The notes under the pieces: model-generated
Told to the model about the DNA's origin: nothing
Database searches by the model: none
Seen by the model: only the letters and a program-made list of their open reading frames with translations
Program-made: the position numbers and the translations under genes
Source of the DNA: Metellina segmentata
Lineage: Eukaryota; Arthropoda; Arachnida; Araneae; Tetragnathidae
Length of the DNA: 64,000 nt
Assembly: GCA_947359465.1 (NCBI GenBank)
Contig: OX375873.1
Location: 74,402,278 to 74,466,277 of the forward strand
Direction: 5' to 3'
In this document: positions 12,565 through 26,000 of the stretch, piece after piece
Layout: every line of letters begins with the position of its first letter
How positions within the stretch are numbered: position 1 is the stretch's first letter

Positions 12565-13690
12565 TTTTTAGAAATCACCTTGCGATTCATTCAATAAAAA
12601 TAGAGCATAACTGAGCGAGAGGAAGAACATAAAATATCTCTTGCGTCCAAGAAAAACTTTGAATTAGTTATAATCACGTTTACTGAGTAAAAGTCTGCTA
12701 CCAAAAATATGAATGCAAGTCCTGGTATAATTAGCCCTTGTACAGCAAACAAATAAACGTAAGGCAACAAAGCCAAATCAAAGCAAAAATGTGTAATCCA
12801 TACACACCAATTATCTATGTAATGTCCTTTGCAAATATTACCAGTTCCAGGAACAAAAAAAGCCATCAAGGGAAAATGTTTTGTTTCGCTCTTTTCGCCT
12901 TATCTCAGAGGCAGATAGAGAAGTATAAAGCTTCCGATAAAAGATATAAAGGTAAGCTCATACTAAGCGCATTCTCTGATTACATTTTCGGACAGCGATA
13001 CGTGATAGCACATTCGAAACGCCCATTTTGATAGGGTATCAGTTTTGTTATGACAGTTACTTAAATTCTAAGTAGCTACAGCCAAATCCACTAGCAGGAC
13101 GCTTATTCGAAACCATAGGGATATAGCAGGTAATTCTCTCTAATTTTAATACGATTACAAATACAAGCTTTCTTATACGCTTTTTTTCCACGGTTTTCAT
13201 TTTCATCGAGTTTGTATTTTAATGAGACCAACAAAAATAAATAAAACTATTTACTCGTGACATAACTATCTCAATAACCAGCATTAGGTTTACTGTACGT
13301 ATAATACACAGAGTTGTTTCACAATGAGCGGTAACTTTAATTAAAGTTAATTACTAATTAATTTATAGTACTTAAGTTTTCTCCCTGATTTAAAATGAAA
13401 TCCAAAATAGTGTAAAGTTGTAAATATTTATTTAAACCTTTGTTAGTATAACTTAAATTATGCAGATTATTTAACTAGACATTTATTCAAAGTATCGTAA
13501 TTTTGTTTCAATACGTAAATTAGAGATTCTAGGAAATGATTTTGACATCGGTAACTTTTTATTTTTCGTCTTTAATTAAAATTTACAAGCACTGCTATAA
13601 TTTATGCAAATAGTTTCGATCGAAGAATGATAAACAAAATAAATACCACCTCTATCAGCCAATTTTGCTATTTATCTTTAGTTTTTATTT
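12565..13690. other. Stretch with two opposed open frames, no recognised gene
   Basis: A 92-codon minus frame (12591-12869) with long hydrophobic runs overlaps a 97-codon plus frame (12738-13031). Neither shows a domain I recognise or convincing splice sites, and they cannot both be real over the overlap. I treat the stretch as unassigned. Confidence 0.4.
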
Positions 13691-13695
13691 CTTAA

Positions 13696-14268
13696 AGGGA
13701 CCAATGCACAAAAATTCTTTCAAAATTTCGATGATTTTTTCTAAATGTAAATAAATGTTTATACAATTCTATTTAAAAAGACATATTATTTTGGAGATAC
13801 CTTGAGAAGAAGTATTTTAAATAACTTTTTGAACAATACTGGTTCGCTTCAAAGTAAGGTAAATTTTATGCTTTAAACTTCAATATCTTAAAATGTGCAT
13901 TTTTTTTCCATAAAAGGAACATTTTCAAATATTCAAGCAAATATTAAAAAAAAATGGGTTTACAAGTGTAACATATCATACAACATATTTTAACACAGAC
14001 ATTTTTTTCTATCTGCTGAGAAAAGTTCTTTTTGATCGTTAAAGAGGATGTAAATTGGTCAGTTTTCAAAAACATATTAGTTGAAGAAAAAAATCTTAAA
14101 GCTTCGAATTTTAAGTTTTAAAAAAATCCCTGTGTTAAAGTGTTTAAAAATGTGTCTTCATAACTTTTATAAAAAAAATTCAAATCAATACACATAAAAG
14201 ATTCTGAGAAAATGTTTCTTAAAATTTGACCATTTTAATATTACGGAGATAGGACTGAAATGGTCCCC
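13696..14268. mobile_element. Candidate TTAA-flanked MITE
   Basis: TTAA (13692-13695) is followed by AGGGACCAATGC, and the other end reads (inward) GGGGACCATTTC next to TTAA (14269-14272). The ends are 10-12 bp imperfect inverted repeats with a TTAA duplication, as in piggyBac-type MITEs. The interior is AT-rich and non-coding. Confidence 0.5.
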
Positions 14269-14272
14269 TTAA

Positions 14273-16779
14273 TACCATTTACCTTAGTTTAAAAGCACTT
14301 TTGTTTAACTGAATACGGTAACATAAATTCTAACTGTAAAATAAAGTTAATAAGCTCGATGTTTGGTCTTGTGTACCCTATTTCTTAGCACTTATATTAA
14401 CACAAAATCGACAAAATGGTTGTTGTCACGAACCCGTTTTTTCATAATTATTTTCTAAAGTTTATAACAAAGTTCTTAAAATTTTCAGAGTTCATCGTTT
14501 TTTAACAGATTAGTTTTAATTAGTTTGTGAAACAAATTAATTAAAAAAATCGAAGCCTTAATAATCCCAAAACGTATTTGCATTACAGAAAAGCAACACA
14601 TCTATTGATGAGGGAAAAGTGATTTTTTTTAATTCTTTTATTTAAACAAGTGAATCAATCGTAAAATTTTAGTGAAACTGAAAACATATTGTAACTTGCA
14701 CTCTAACCTCAGTGAGATCGTGAGAGCGAAAACTGATGAAATATATTTTTAACGAGAGTTACAATATTTAATTTGAAAGTTGTAAAACTACTTATTGTCA
14801 GTGCGACATCCACTTTGAAAACTTAGACTGTTCATTTCAAATTACAAGTACCGAAATTTATTTTGACTGTATAAAACCTGAAAATTATCTAAATGTGCAG
14901 TGTTAACAATGTCTTGAAGTAATAGCAAAATATGTGATGAAATTACAATACGTTCAACACAGAGAAAAAGCTAACCACCCCCTTTTATTTTTCCATAGAA
15001 AAATCAAAAGCACTATTAGATAGGGAATGAATGACGTGTTTTGTGAATCCATGTGTATTAAATTTGCATTAAAAATCATTCAAATAAAAGTACACTCAAA
15101 TTGTATAACTTTCTACCCAAATTATGAAGTCGCATTTTAAATTTTTATTGGAATGTAATCTTGGAAACCAATTTCAAGAAATTTTTCCAGTCTCATATGG
15201 CTTATGAGCAAAACTTTTTGATTTTAGAACTAGCCTTCCAGGCTTTTATTATTATAAAAAAAATATTAATTTTGAAGCTAATATTTTGAAATATAATTAG
15301 GCATCTTGATATATTTTGTTGGAAATTCATATCCATCAAAATCATATATTCTTTTATTAGTTTGATGAAAAAGCAACCATTAGAATAAATTAGTTTTAGG
15401 CAGCATAAGTTCTGTATAAATGTTTACGTACATCAGTAAATCATATAATTTAATACCCAATTATATTTGCATTTTGTCGACAAAACTTGGTATTCGGGAG
15501 AACATGCTAGGTTTGTGCAGCTCTAATGAATAACATCATTTGGAAGAATTTGAAAATAACATTTTTCATTTCCAAATCCCCTGCTTGACTCGCAAATCAT
15601 CTAATACTGCCTTATATAAACACGTTTCTTATTCTCATTTCTTCATCATATAACCTCTTACGAGGTGTATTTTACATTTTTTTACTTTAGGCGTGAATTT
15701 TGTTTGAAGAGGAATCGGTTTCACAACATTGAAGAACGTTGAAAACGGTGGCAAACACCCACTTGAGAACTTCTAGAAATGCATGGATTCTAGAAAAACG
15801 CATAACTTTTTCTGTGCATGTAATTTTCAAAGAGACTGTTTCAAAAGAAGAAATTTAGGAAAATTTACTTGCAGAATGTTTCAAAACTTCCTCTATGTAC
15901 TCAAAGGAAGGAACTCAAAATTAAACGTATTAACAGACTCTTGCCATCCGAATATGATATAGTTAGGTACTTGAGTTCACGCTACATTGGAGCATTGCAA
16001 CAGGTTGTTGGGACTGTACTATAAGATATACTAAGGTTCAGAAATGAAAGTTAGTACAGAAGTTTTGAAACACCCTCCTTGTCGTCGGAATTCGACAAAC
16101 ATGTGGGTGCCCCTGTAATTCATCTAACCTTCGTATTGTAATTTGTACATTTACACCGTGAAGTCGAGATGATATCACTTTATGTTGCATGTAAATACTT
16201 CTGTTTCTTGTTTTGGCTTCGCTGAATAATTAAGCTATTCAGCCCTTTCCACCTGTATTTCCTTTCATTTAAGGCCTTTATTTTTCTGACCTCCCCTTTT
16301 ACGATGAGATTAGCTGCTTCGCTTGCTCCGTAAGTAATATGTCCAGTCAAACAACGATTCTGTTTGAGTTCCGCTTATAATCATGCTCGGTCTGTGTTGC
16401 TGTATTCAAGGTCACGAATAAATATGTTTAAATGAGCTGATTCAGCTTGATGAGTTCTCAATAGATGAAGACATAATGTTGGCGACGAAAGAAGAGCGAA
16501 CCTTGAGAAATTCACTTCCTGTTTGGATATGTGGGTCTGTTTCAGCCAGCTAAAGCGGTGTGGTTTCCATACAAAGAACATTGTCGCTTCTACTTTTCAG
16601 CAAACCATATTGCAGATAAAAAGCTGGATGCACTTTTGTGTTCCTGTGGTCCAGAACTTGAGGTTTGTGATATCTGTGGTACAGTTTATTCATATGTAAA
16701 TAAATACATTGCTCACATACATAGGCAGAAATAAATTTAAAATTATTTTAATGGCAAAATTAAATTTTATTTTTCACAG
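14273..16779. other. Region upstream of the oxidase gene, promoter not located
   Basis: AT-rich DNA becoming somewhat GC-richer from 16100 to 16700. A frame at 16531-16734 ends with CDICGTVYSYVNKYIAHIH, which looks like part of a C2H2 finger but has abnormal histidine spacing. It might be chance or a relic. The oxidase 5' UTR exon(s) and promoter should be here or farther upstream, but I cannot place them. Confidence 0.4.
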
Positions 16780-17039
16780 GAATAAATCCAGTACCCTCCA
16801 ACAACAAACTTCGGAGATTTCTGTTACCATAATTCCAAGATGGCCCCAATTCGAAGAATAGCTGTCGTAGGAGCTGGGATCATCGGCATGTCATCGGCTG
16901 TTCTAATTCAGGATCAAGTTCCAAATGTCGAAGTTACTGTGATCGCCGAAACATTTTCTCCTCATACCACAGGCGATGGATCGGCAGGATTGTGGCATCC
17001 TTATTTGCTAGGTGATGACGTTTCTGAAGAAGTTCTAAG
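16780..17039 (+). CDS. Oxidase exon 1 (5' UTR end plus residues 1-67)
   Basis: A ttttcacag acceptor at 16771-16779 suggests the exon begins at 16780 with about 60 nt of 5' UTR, so at least one non-coding exon should lie upstream. Coding starts at 16840. It encodes the GxGxxG FAD fold and the [13 protein letters not shown] block typical of this family. The donor is AAG|GTAAGA after 17039, leaving a split Arg codon (AG|G) finished by exon 2. The upstream exon and promoter were not found. Confidence 0.9.
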
Positions 17040-20000
17040 GTAAGAATAGCGTTTTACTGTGCCACATTTATTTTTTAATCAGAACTTACGCATGTTCAAT
17101 CTATATAATTAACCCCACAAGTGGTTTCAATGAGATATTTCGTTGATCAAGACCGGAGCAATTTTATTTATGACAAGGTATATCGTCATCAAGATATTGC
17201 CAATTTTTTGATGATCAAGATATGGTTTGTTTTGTTAGTAACAAGATTCCTCGTAGAGTCAACCACCAAGTTAATGATAACTGATTTTTATACTTTTAAT
17301 GTTAATTTAGATTGAATATAATTAATCCTTTGCTATACCAATGGCTTTTAAAGTGACCAATCATGGTGTGATAAAAACTTTCAAGCACTTTTCAAGCACG
17401 AAGATAAAATGTTTCCGTTTTTTCTATATATCGTAGAATTGGGATTAACCGAGTTATCCGAGTGCCCGAGTTATCTGAGTGGAATTTTATACCGTTTCTA
17501 AAACTTTGAATAAAGCTCCGAACATGAATATACACACTTTGTCCAATGAAGCAAGAAACTGCTGTGAAACAGAAGACCATTAAGGACTTCCTCAAGAGAA
17601 TAATTTTAGTTCTATGGTCCCGCAAGTGTTATTCGTATGAAATGTATGGAAATCTACGCTTTTAGACACGTTCTATCCCGCGGAAATCTATCTTCTCCCG
17701 ACTTGAGGATCAAAGAAGCAATAGTGCAGTCGTAATAAAAAGACTACTATCGACTGTTCGATGAAATTAAGTTACGTAACTCGGATGTCCAGATTTATTA
17801 CATGCGATTGTGATAAAATTATCGCAATAAATACGTACACAAATCCTAGTATAGATTATTGTGGATCTTAGGTTGATGGATTTTTCAGTAGTAGTAGTAG
17901 TGATATGTAGCACAGCAAAAGTTTTTAGTCCTTTATGAAATTTTTTTTATAGAATTATATAGAACTATGCAGATTTCAGAGAGAAACGAAATTTCTTTTG
18001 TTTAGAAACACTCTGTATAAATATATTTATATAGAATCACAGCTTTCCATAAAAAAATTCTACAGAAATACTTTTCTATTGAATCAAAGCTATCAGTAAA
18101 GTTCTATAGAAATACGTTTCTGTAGAGAAAAGTAAATTCATGAAGACACAAGAAATGAGCTTCTATAGGGTTCTACGAGGGTATCTATAGACATTCTATG
18201 GATATTTCTATAGATATTCTATATTGATTTCTTTATAGAGTTTATAGAAAAGTGGGTTACAATTCAAAAGGATTCCATAGACCATTTCTATAGAATTTTC
18301 TCTAGAATGATATAAGATTTTTTTTGTAGTTGGTATTTCATCATATTTGCATTTCATATGAGCATTCATGTTTTGTGTTACAGAAAAAGTCCAAAATCAG
18401 GAATCATCCGGACCTCGGCCATTCCAAATTTTGGATTTTTCCGAATTTAGGATTATTTGCATTATTTGTCAAAACCTTAACCTAACACCCCCCCCCCTCT
18501 CTCACACGCAACTTTTGCGATTGCAATAGTAAAATATCATATATAACGAGGAAAAATTTAAAAAAAATAAAAAACCTTTTTAATACAATACGACAAATTT
18601 TACTTGCAGATCTAATTTTTGTGTGTGGTATTTACTCTAAACATGTCCGTTTTTTGCGCTGTTTCATTAATTGGGTCCAGGTTTAACTCCTTGTTCTATA
18701 AAAATTGTCGGAATAATGTAAACAAGTGAAAAAAAGAGGAAAAAACCCGCCGGTTAGCAAAACGTCCATATTTTGAACAATTCCGGATTTCGGACGTCCA
18801 GACTTGGGACTTTGTACTGTACTACGTTTGTATTATCCGAGATTTTGTTTAATCGAGGTGACCTCAGTCCAAATTATCTTTTATAATCAAGGTTCTATTG
18901 CAGTATTTTCTAGAGCTTACCACAAACGTTTCTTTAAGCTTAGTACCATTTAAAGGTTAAACTATTTATTTTCTATTATCTTTATACTACATATACAAAT
19001 TTGTATCTCACTCGTATGACCTCTAAATTGTACGTATAAGGAAATGTTTATTTCTCAGTGAGGCGCACGCTATGTTTACGTCATTAATATGTTTTCACTA
19101 AGATAATTTCAACTAAATCATATTATTTGATTGAGTATAACTGTAGTGAAAAGTCTTTTTGGTACATATTGAATTAAACTCAGAATATTAAATCATGCTA
19201 AATTTTTTTTTAATGTTAGTTAATAAAAGTACAAACTTCCACTGCGAAGAAGAAACAAATCTAAAACGAGTGCCTTGTTTAATAAGATAAAATATAAATA
19301 TGCAACAGATACAAAACTTTTAAAATGAATACAGTGTTATAAAATCAACTGACAGAATTTTCAGATAACAAAACAGATACGGTGTACTACACTATCTACC
19401 AATAAATATTTGGACACCTGCGATAAAAAATAAAACCAAAATGTATTCATATTCAATAGTTGGTAGAGCCCCCCACGAGAGGCAATTACAGTCTCAACTT
19501 GCTTTCTACAAGTCCTTGCATGACGGCTAATGGTATTTTCTTCCACTCGGCTTGGATAAGAAAAGGTCGTTCCTTCACCGATTTTGGATGTATGTTGCAC
19601 CCCTTAATTCGGCGATCCAACTCGTCCCAGAGGTTATCTATAGGGTTCAGATCTAGGCTCTACGCAGGCCAGTCCATTTGGTTAACCCTATTATCACCAT
19701 ACCAATCCATGGTGGACCTCGCAACATGACAGCTGGCGATGTCGTGCTGGAAGTAACATGGGTCCAATCCGTAAAACTGCCACAACGTAGGAAGCACACT
19801 GTCATCCAAAATAGTGCAGTAGGCCTCGGCGTTGAACTTATCATGAATCTGGATCAAAGGTTTCAGTCCATACCAGGAGAAACACCCCCAGACCATAATT
19901 CTATCTCAGTCCAAACTTTACTGTGGTCACAATGCATTCTGGCAGGAGGCGTTCTCCAGGCAGACGCCAGACCCAGCCATCCGAACATTAGAGAGCGAAC

Positions 20001-23000
20001 CCTGATTCGTCGCTCCAGAGAACCCGTTTCCACTGACCTACGGTCCACTTTCGACGTGCTTTGTACCACATTAACCGAGGAGCGCGGTTGGACTTTGTGA
20101 CCAAAGGCTTATGAGCGGCAGCACGACCATGAAATCTGAGCAGATGAGCTTCTTTACTGATGGTATTAATCGAAACAAAACTCCCTGATGCCTGTTGAAA
20201 CTCCTGGGGTATGTGGGCCATCGATTGAGTGCTGTTTTTCCGAATTTCTCTGGACAGAACCCGTCGGTCTCGACCTCCCAGTTTCGTGGGTCTGCCTACT
20301 CGTGGCAAAGTCCGACAACCACAGCTCACCTTCCACTGCTGAATCCATAGGCCACTGTCTATTTGTGATGATTTAGCTCGCTAGATATGTCCCTTAAGGG
20401 GTACGTATACCCTAGATACTTTTTTTTTAATTTTGACTTTAAAAATCTAGTTTTTGCACAAAATATGTAAGGCATATATATAAAAGTGTTTCACTAAAAA
20501 AATTTCATATTTATCCAATCAGTTATTAGCTAATTAGGGTTTAATGTGCTAATTAGATAATTTTTGAACAGTGATAACTCAAATTCTAATTAATGGAAAG
20601 AGATATTTTCTACTGGAAATTAATCCTTATATTATTCTTCATGTTGTGACATTTCAATATAGTTGATAGACTCAATAGTTTTTTTTCTACAAATTTTTTT
20701 ACCATAAAATCATGAAAAATCATGATTTTTTCTGAAATATGTTCATTTTTAAAAATTCATTAGAAACTTATTTATAAAACAAGAACATAAAATGAAATGT
20801 CAAAACATGTGATGAATTATACAGATTATAATGATAAACAAATTATTACAAAATACCAATTCACTGATGAGTTATCCCCGTTTGAATGAAACATCATATG
20901 TGAAAAACGCGATTCTTCAGAAATTGAGTTTAAAGTTTTGTTTTCATGTTTGGCAATAAATGTGTTGTAATATTAAAAAAATAAGTAACTTACAATTTAC
21001 TAGAACTCCCCAGGAGCATATGTTGGCCCTTCCTTTCTAATCTTTTGTTCTTCTTTTCTTTTTTTTGCCCCTCGCAAGCATTTCCGCCCTTTGTTTTGCC
21101 TGTGGTGTAGATTTGCGGATGCTCTAGTCAATTCTTAATTCGTCCCTTTTCTCAATGCCAGCCAACATGAATTTGCCAGGACTGATGTGCATACGCCGCA
21201 TAACTTCAAGTTCAGGTTTAAACCCACAATTAAAGTGCATTACCGCATCAAACACTGCTAATTTTAAACTCGACGCTCCACAGAATTTGGTCTTCGGCGA
21301 TCGCTTCCATATCAATGAGTGAAAGCTCTCATTGTTATTTTGAGTCATGCCATGTAGACATTTTTCAAGCATGTCTGGAGCAGTTAGTCGAGTGTAAATT
21401 GGCTTAATATGCTGCAGTAGTTCAAGTGGTAAGCCTGCTTTGTGTTTGTAGGTTCTTTCGTGACCTCGAGCAGCAGCACGCTGATACGAACACCAGCTCT
21501 GGCTTCCTTTTGGGCACTTGGTATGTAGAGGATGGGTGTCTCTAGCACTCAGATGATAAAATGTGCTCCAAATGGCATTGGACATTTGGGTCACTGAGGC
21601 GGTGTTATTTCGTAGAGCTATTCCGAAGTAGTTCTGTATCTTGTTGATCAAAGGCTCGGTAAGTTTACCTTTACCACCAAGCCCTCTCACGGTTTTCTTC
21701 AGTTTACGCAAGGCAGTACCCAGCCTTTTTTGGTAATGCCCCACGCATTCCTTTTTCTTGATAACTTTACCGGGGTATGGATTGAGAGCACATACTGCGG
21801 CGTAACTTTTACAGTCTCCATCCCCGTAAAAATCACTATATTCAAGACCTCTTTTCACGAGTCAACGCTGGAAGATTCTCCCAGCACCAATGGGCTCCAT
21901 GTTTGAGGACGAGCCTTTGAAGTTAATGGAGCAGTTATGGTCAGCTTTCCATGACTCATACTGGATGGATGACTTATCTTTGGGTTGCCATCGACGACAA
22001 CCGAGACAGTCCTTTGTCAATACCTCCACATCCAGTACTTCACCGGTGTCAATTGATAATGCAGAAACTACTCCGTTAAGTGACGAATAGCCTCACCTGT
22101 GCCACGTTCCATCCACCGAGGCACCACATTCTCTACTACCATCCTTCAATACCCGTACACGATGAGCAGCCATCCTCATCGTTTCATCAGCGAGTGGCTG
22201 GACAATTTTTAAAAGTGCTTTGGAATGACTGTTGTATGCAGCAGGGGTTGGTGGAGGAGGCATATTCATAATTGTCATAAAATGACTTGCCTCTCTATGT
22301 CCACAACCCATCTGCTTCATGGCATAAACAAGCCGCCTGTTAATTTCAAAAAGCTGACCCTTTTTATTGGAGTTTAAATATGGGTCACTTCTAAACTCAC
22401 AAAGTGAGCACATCAGAAAAAGTTCTACACAGCATCCCATCTTTTTAGAGCTGTTGTAATGCACTTTTATGGAATTTCCAGCACACTCCGGGCATTTTAA
22501 AAGACTAAATACAACATTTAGGCAATTTAAATCCATAAAAAAGCACTCCCCAGCTGAATCACTATTTGATACTCGATCAGTTATGTTGCCGAGCTTGATC
22601 TTTGAAGCTGAAGATTCATTCGAAACAACTTTGGATGTTTCTACTGATTTCTTTTTCAAATCAGGGCATTTTCTTTTCGTTGTACGTTGGCTCCTCGATT
22701 TAGACCCCATATTAACTCAGGAAAATATCAGAAAATCAGAAAAGCACACGAGAAAAATATTTGTAAGCAATCCAATTTTTCGCAAAAGCACGCTTTTAAA
22801 TAATCAAAACAAAAGGAAAATATACAGTTACAGTTAAACACTGTTGCCAAATGAGAAAAACAAAATAAAAATTTATAAAAATAAATCACTTTTAATGTAA
22901 AATATAAAATTTCAAATGAATGTCTGCCCCAAATTTACATTGTTTACATCTGGTTTTGAAACCGAAACTAAATATTTCGGTGAGTGTGCCTACTTTAAAC

Positions 23001-26000
23001 CTTCGTAACTCGAAAAATATCGCAAATTTTTTTTAAATTCTGGTGTTATCTTGAAGCAAAAAAGTTGGAGAATACTTTAGAGCAATAAAAAAAAATTGGA
23101 TAGTTGGATCGATTTTCGCGATTTCTAGACTATACATACCCGGATCGGCCATTTCTGTGATACCCAACGATTACACCTTTCTCGAAATAAGATAACTCTG
23201 CACTTCGTGGCATCTTGCATGCTACTCATGCCAATTTTGTTTCCTGCACGATATTTAACGGTGGAGGGCGTGACGTATTTCAGGGCCGCAGATATCGTCA
23301 TTAGCATGGGTGTCCAAACATTTATTGATAGACAGTGTATAATATAATAAGCTATGATGTATGAAGCCAATGTCATGTAAAAGTTAAAAATTTGTGGATG
23401 ACAGTGCAGCACACAAAATTCTCTAAAAACAAAGGTATGGCATACGAATTAGAATTACTAAACATTTTAATTCAATAATTATGTTAATATTTAACTTAAT
23501 TTTATTAAAGTAAGTTAGGTATTAACTAAGATGTTTAAGAGTGTTCTAAGAAATTCTAAATTCCAGAACTATCTTAAACAGTAAACCCTCATTTATTTAT
23601 ATAAATTCTAAACTAAAACTAATTTGATATTAATAAGCACAAAACACAAAAGAATGTATAAGAAATATGACGAGATATATGTAAAGAAATAGCTTCGTTC
23701 GTAAAACTTTTCGTATTTACGTATTCGCCTTATGCTTCTCGATCCTTTTTCATCTTTTGGTGAATTCAAAATCGCCGTACCTACGTGATTCAACTGCGTT
23801 TTGAAAGTGTAAAAGATATACTTAAGTATGATTGATGCAGCAATTAAGCTGAGTACCTTTTATTCGACACAAAGCTTTTGGATTTGCTTCGTCAGCGTTT
23901 TTGAATTCTAGACCTGTTCACGCCTCCAATATTGGCAAACCACTTATACTAGCAAATAAAGCAGAAAATTAGCTCTTATTTGGGAACAAAAAACGATCAT
24001 TTTAGTATTCCTCACTAAACATTTCAGTGTCTTTTAATTTTTTAAAAGTGGTTTTCTGAGGTACCTCAATTCATATGTAATTTCAGAGGAAGAGAAAATC
24101 TTAAATGGAACAATGTTTTTAAGAAGTATTCCCAGTGCTTCAGATTGAGAAAAAAAATGTAGACTGATTTTTTTTCATTTGTGTTTTCTGAAGCTCGGGC
24201 AAACTTTGTTGGTTTCTTGATGAAATGTGTATACGTTAAACCATTTTAGGACATTTTCTTGTCTTTTTAATTCCAAATTTACCGTTAAAAATGAAAATGG
24301 GTTGATTTCATAATTTTTTAAGGAGTACATAGCAGAAGTATAAGAGAGTATTAGACTGGTGTATCATATATTTTTTTGGACCTTTAGTGTACTTATATTT
24401 TTTTTCCTAAAAGGACAGACTAACTTCTATATTAGGGGAAAGAGACGAATGAAACCTTTACGTACTGGTATTTTACTACTATATTTATGACAGGTTCTGG
24501 TGTGAAAAAACGGTGCGGTTCCTGGAAGATATCTATAGAACACCTGAAGCCAGTGAACATGGAGTAGGAATTTTTTCTTGCTTTAGGTTGTCCTCGACAG
24601 CAGTGGTAAGACATTTAATCTAGACTCTTTTGTATTGCTTTCAAGGTAAAAATGTTTATTACAGATGGCATATACTATTGTTTTGTATAAGATTGTATTT
24701 AAGTTTTATAAACTATTTAATACTGATGCAAAGCGTAAAAGTTTACTGAAAAAAATAATTGTAAGGAAAATTATGTTTAATCTAAAACTGGAAATATTTT
24801 AAATTAAATCCTAAAAATCTTAGGTATCAAAAACCCGTAAATTTGAAGTCAAAACATTTCAGAAGATTCGAAGGTAATTAATTAACGTATTACTGTAGTA
24901 ACACAGCTGGCTATTGGCGACAGTCCGGGATCAGTTCCAAAGAGATCCAAGGACAATGCCTAGTATTTTTGAACCACGGTCAGGTGATGAAAACAACCCC
25001 TGAACTGATACCCCACTTTACAAACTTCCACGCCATGCATATGTGAGGACATTTGAGGCCACAACAGATTTTACCCGAACCACCCTGCAATCCCCATGTA
25101 CACGCATCATTCGTTGATTGGACATAATTTCGAACTCGTAACCTATCGGTTTCTATTCCTTTGTTCTTCCTACAGGGCTATAACGGCTCAAACCTTTCTT
25201 TAGACATAAAAAAACAACTAGATGCCAAACTCTAGACTAGCACGAGCATGGCTGACTGGATTGACAAAAAACTTGTAGCGGCTCTCAGGATTTGAAAATT
25301 CCTTGTCACAGCTCGAGCTGCCACAAAGCACTAACCGCCTATCTTATTTTACTGTTGCCACTCAGATGAAAGTTGTTCGTGAAAATATTTATATCATATA
25401 AAATGGCGATTAAGAATTATTTTTGCATTCTCCAATTTTCTAAAATATTAGTTATAATTTTTTTTGCACATAGAAGACTTTTTAAACTAAGTATTTTTAA
25501 ATGAAACAAGGATGGCAATTTTTCTCTCGTCAAACGATACATTGCTTATACTAAGTTACTTTTAAGGAATGAGGAGGCCATGGTATCTTGGTTGAAAGAG
25601 GAAAGGATTAGCAACCGGAGGGTTGCGAGTTCAAACCCCAACTAATGACAGCCGTAAGGGGGTTGGTAAAGTCTGTCATGGCCTCAAATATTTTCACGTT
25701 GGCGTAGTGAAGTTTGGAGAGTGGGGTGCCAGCTCAGGGGTAACCTGATCATCTGACCGTGGTTAAATTTACGTGGTGTGTCCTCTGATCCTTTCCTTGG
25801 GGTTTGATTCTGGATTGTCGCCTATAGTCTATTGTGTTGTTCCAGTGCGACGTTAATTAACAACCTCAACTAAATACTAATAATCGTCGAAATCTTCACG
25901 TTTTTAAAGAACATTCCTATGTCAATGGAATGAAATATTCAAAATATAATTAAAATTTTCTACATCAAACTAGTAGTTCGCTTTCGACGATAGTTGGCGT

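Larger units (their letters stand above)
19388..23339 (-). mobile_element. Tc1-like transposon split by a later Mutator-like insertion
   Basis: The left end TACACTATCTACCAATAAAT and the right end, read inward, TACACTGTCTATCAATAAAT are inverted repeats beginning with the TA target. The transposase lies on the minus strand. A helix-turn-helix start ([16 protein letters not shown]) is at about 23210-23145, the rest from about 20385 to 19455. The two parts were separated by the element at 20398-23141. Without that insert the transposon is about 1.2 kb, normal for Tc1. Confidence 0.88.

Noticed and set aside
12591..13031. Two opposed open frames of 92 and 97 codons
   Set aside because: They overlap on opposite strands, have AT-driven composition and no recognisable domain or clear splice sites. 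The minus frame's hydrophobic runs can arise from AT-rich DNA.
16531..16734. Possible C2H2 zinc finger (CDICGTVYS...HIH) upstream of the oxidase
   Set aside because: The histidines are only one residue apart instead of three to five, there is only one finger, and no exon structure is evident.
19678..20100. 140-codon plus-strand frame
   Set aside because: Antisense shadow of the minus-strand Tc1 transposase.
22469..22837. 122-codon plus-strand frame
   Set aside because: Antisense shadow of the Mutator-like transposase.
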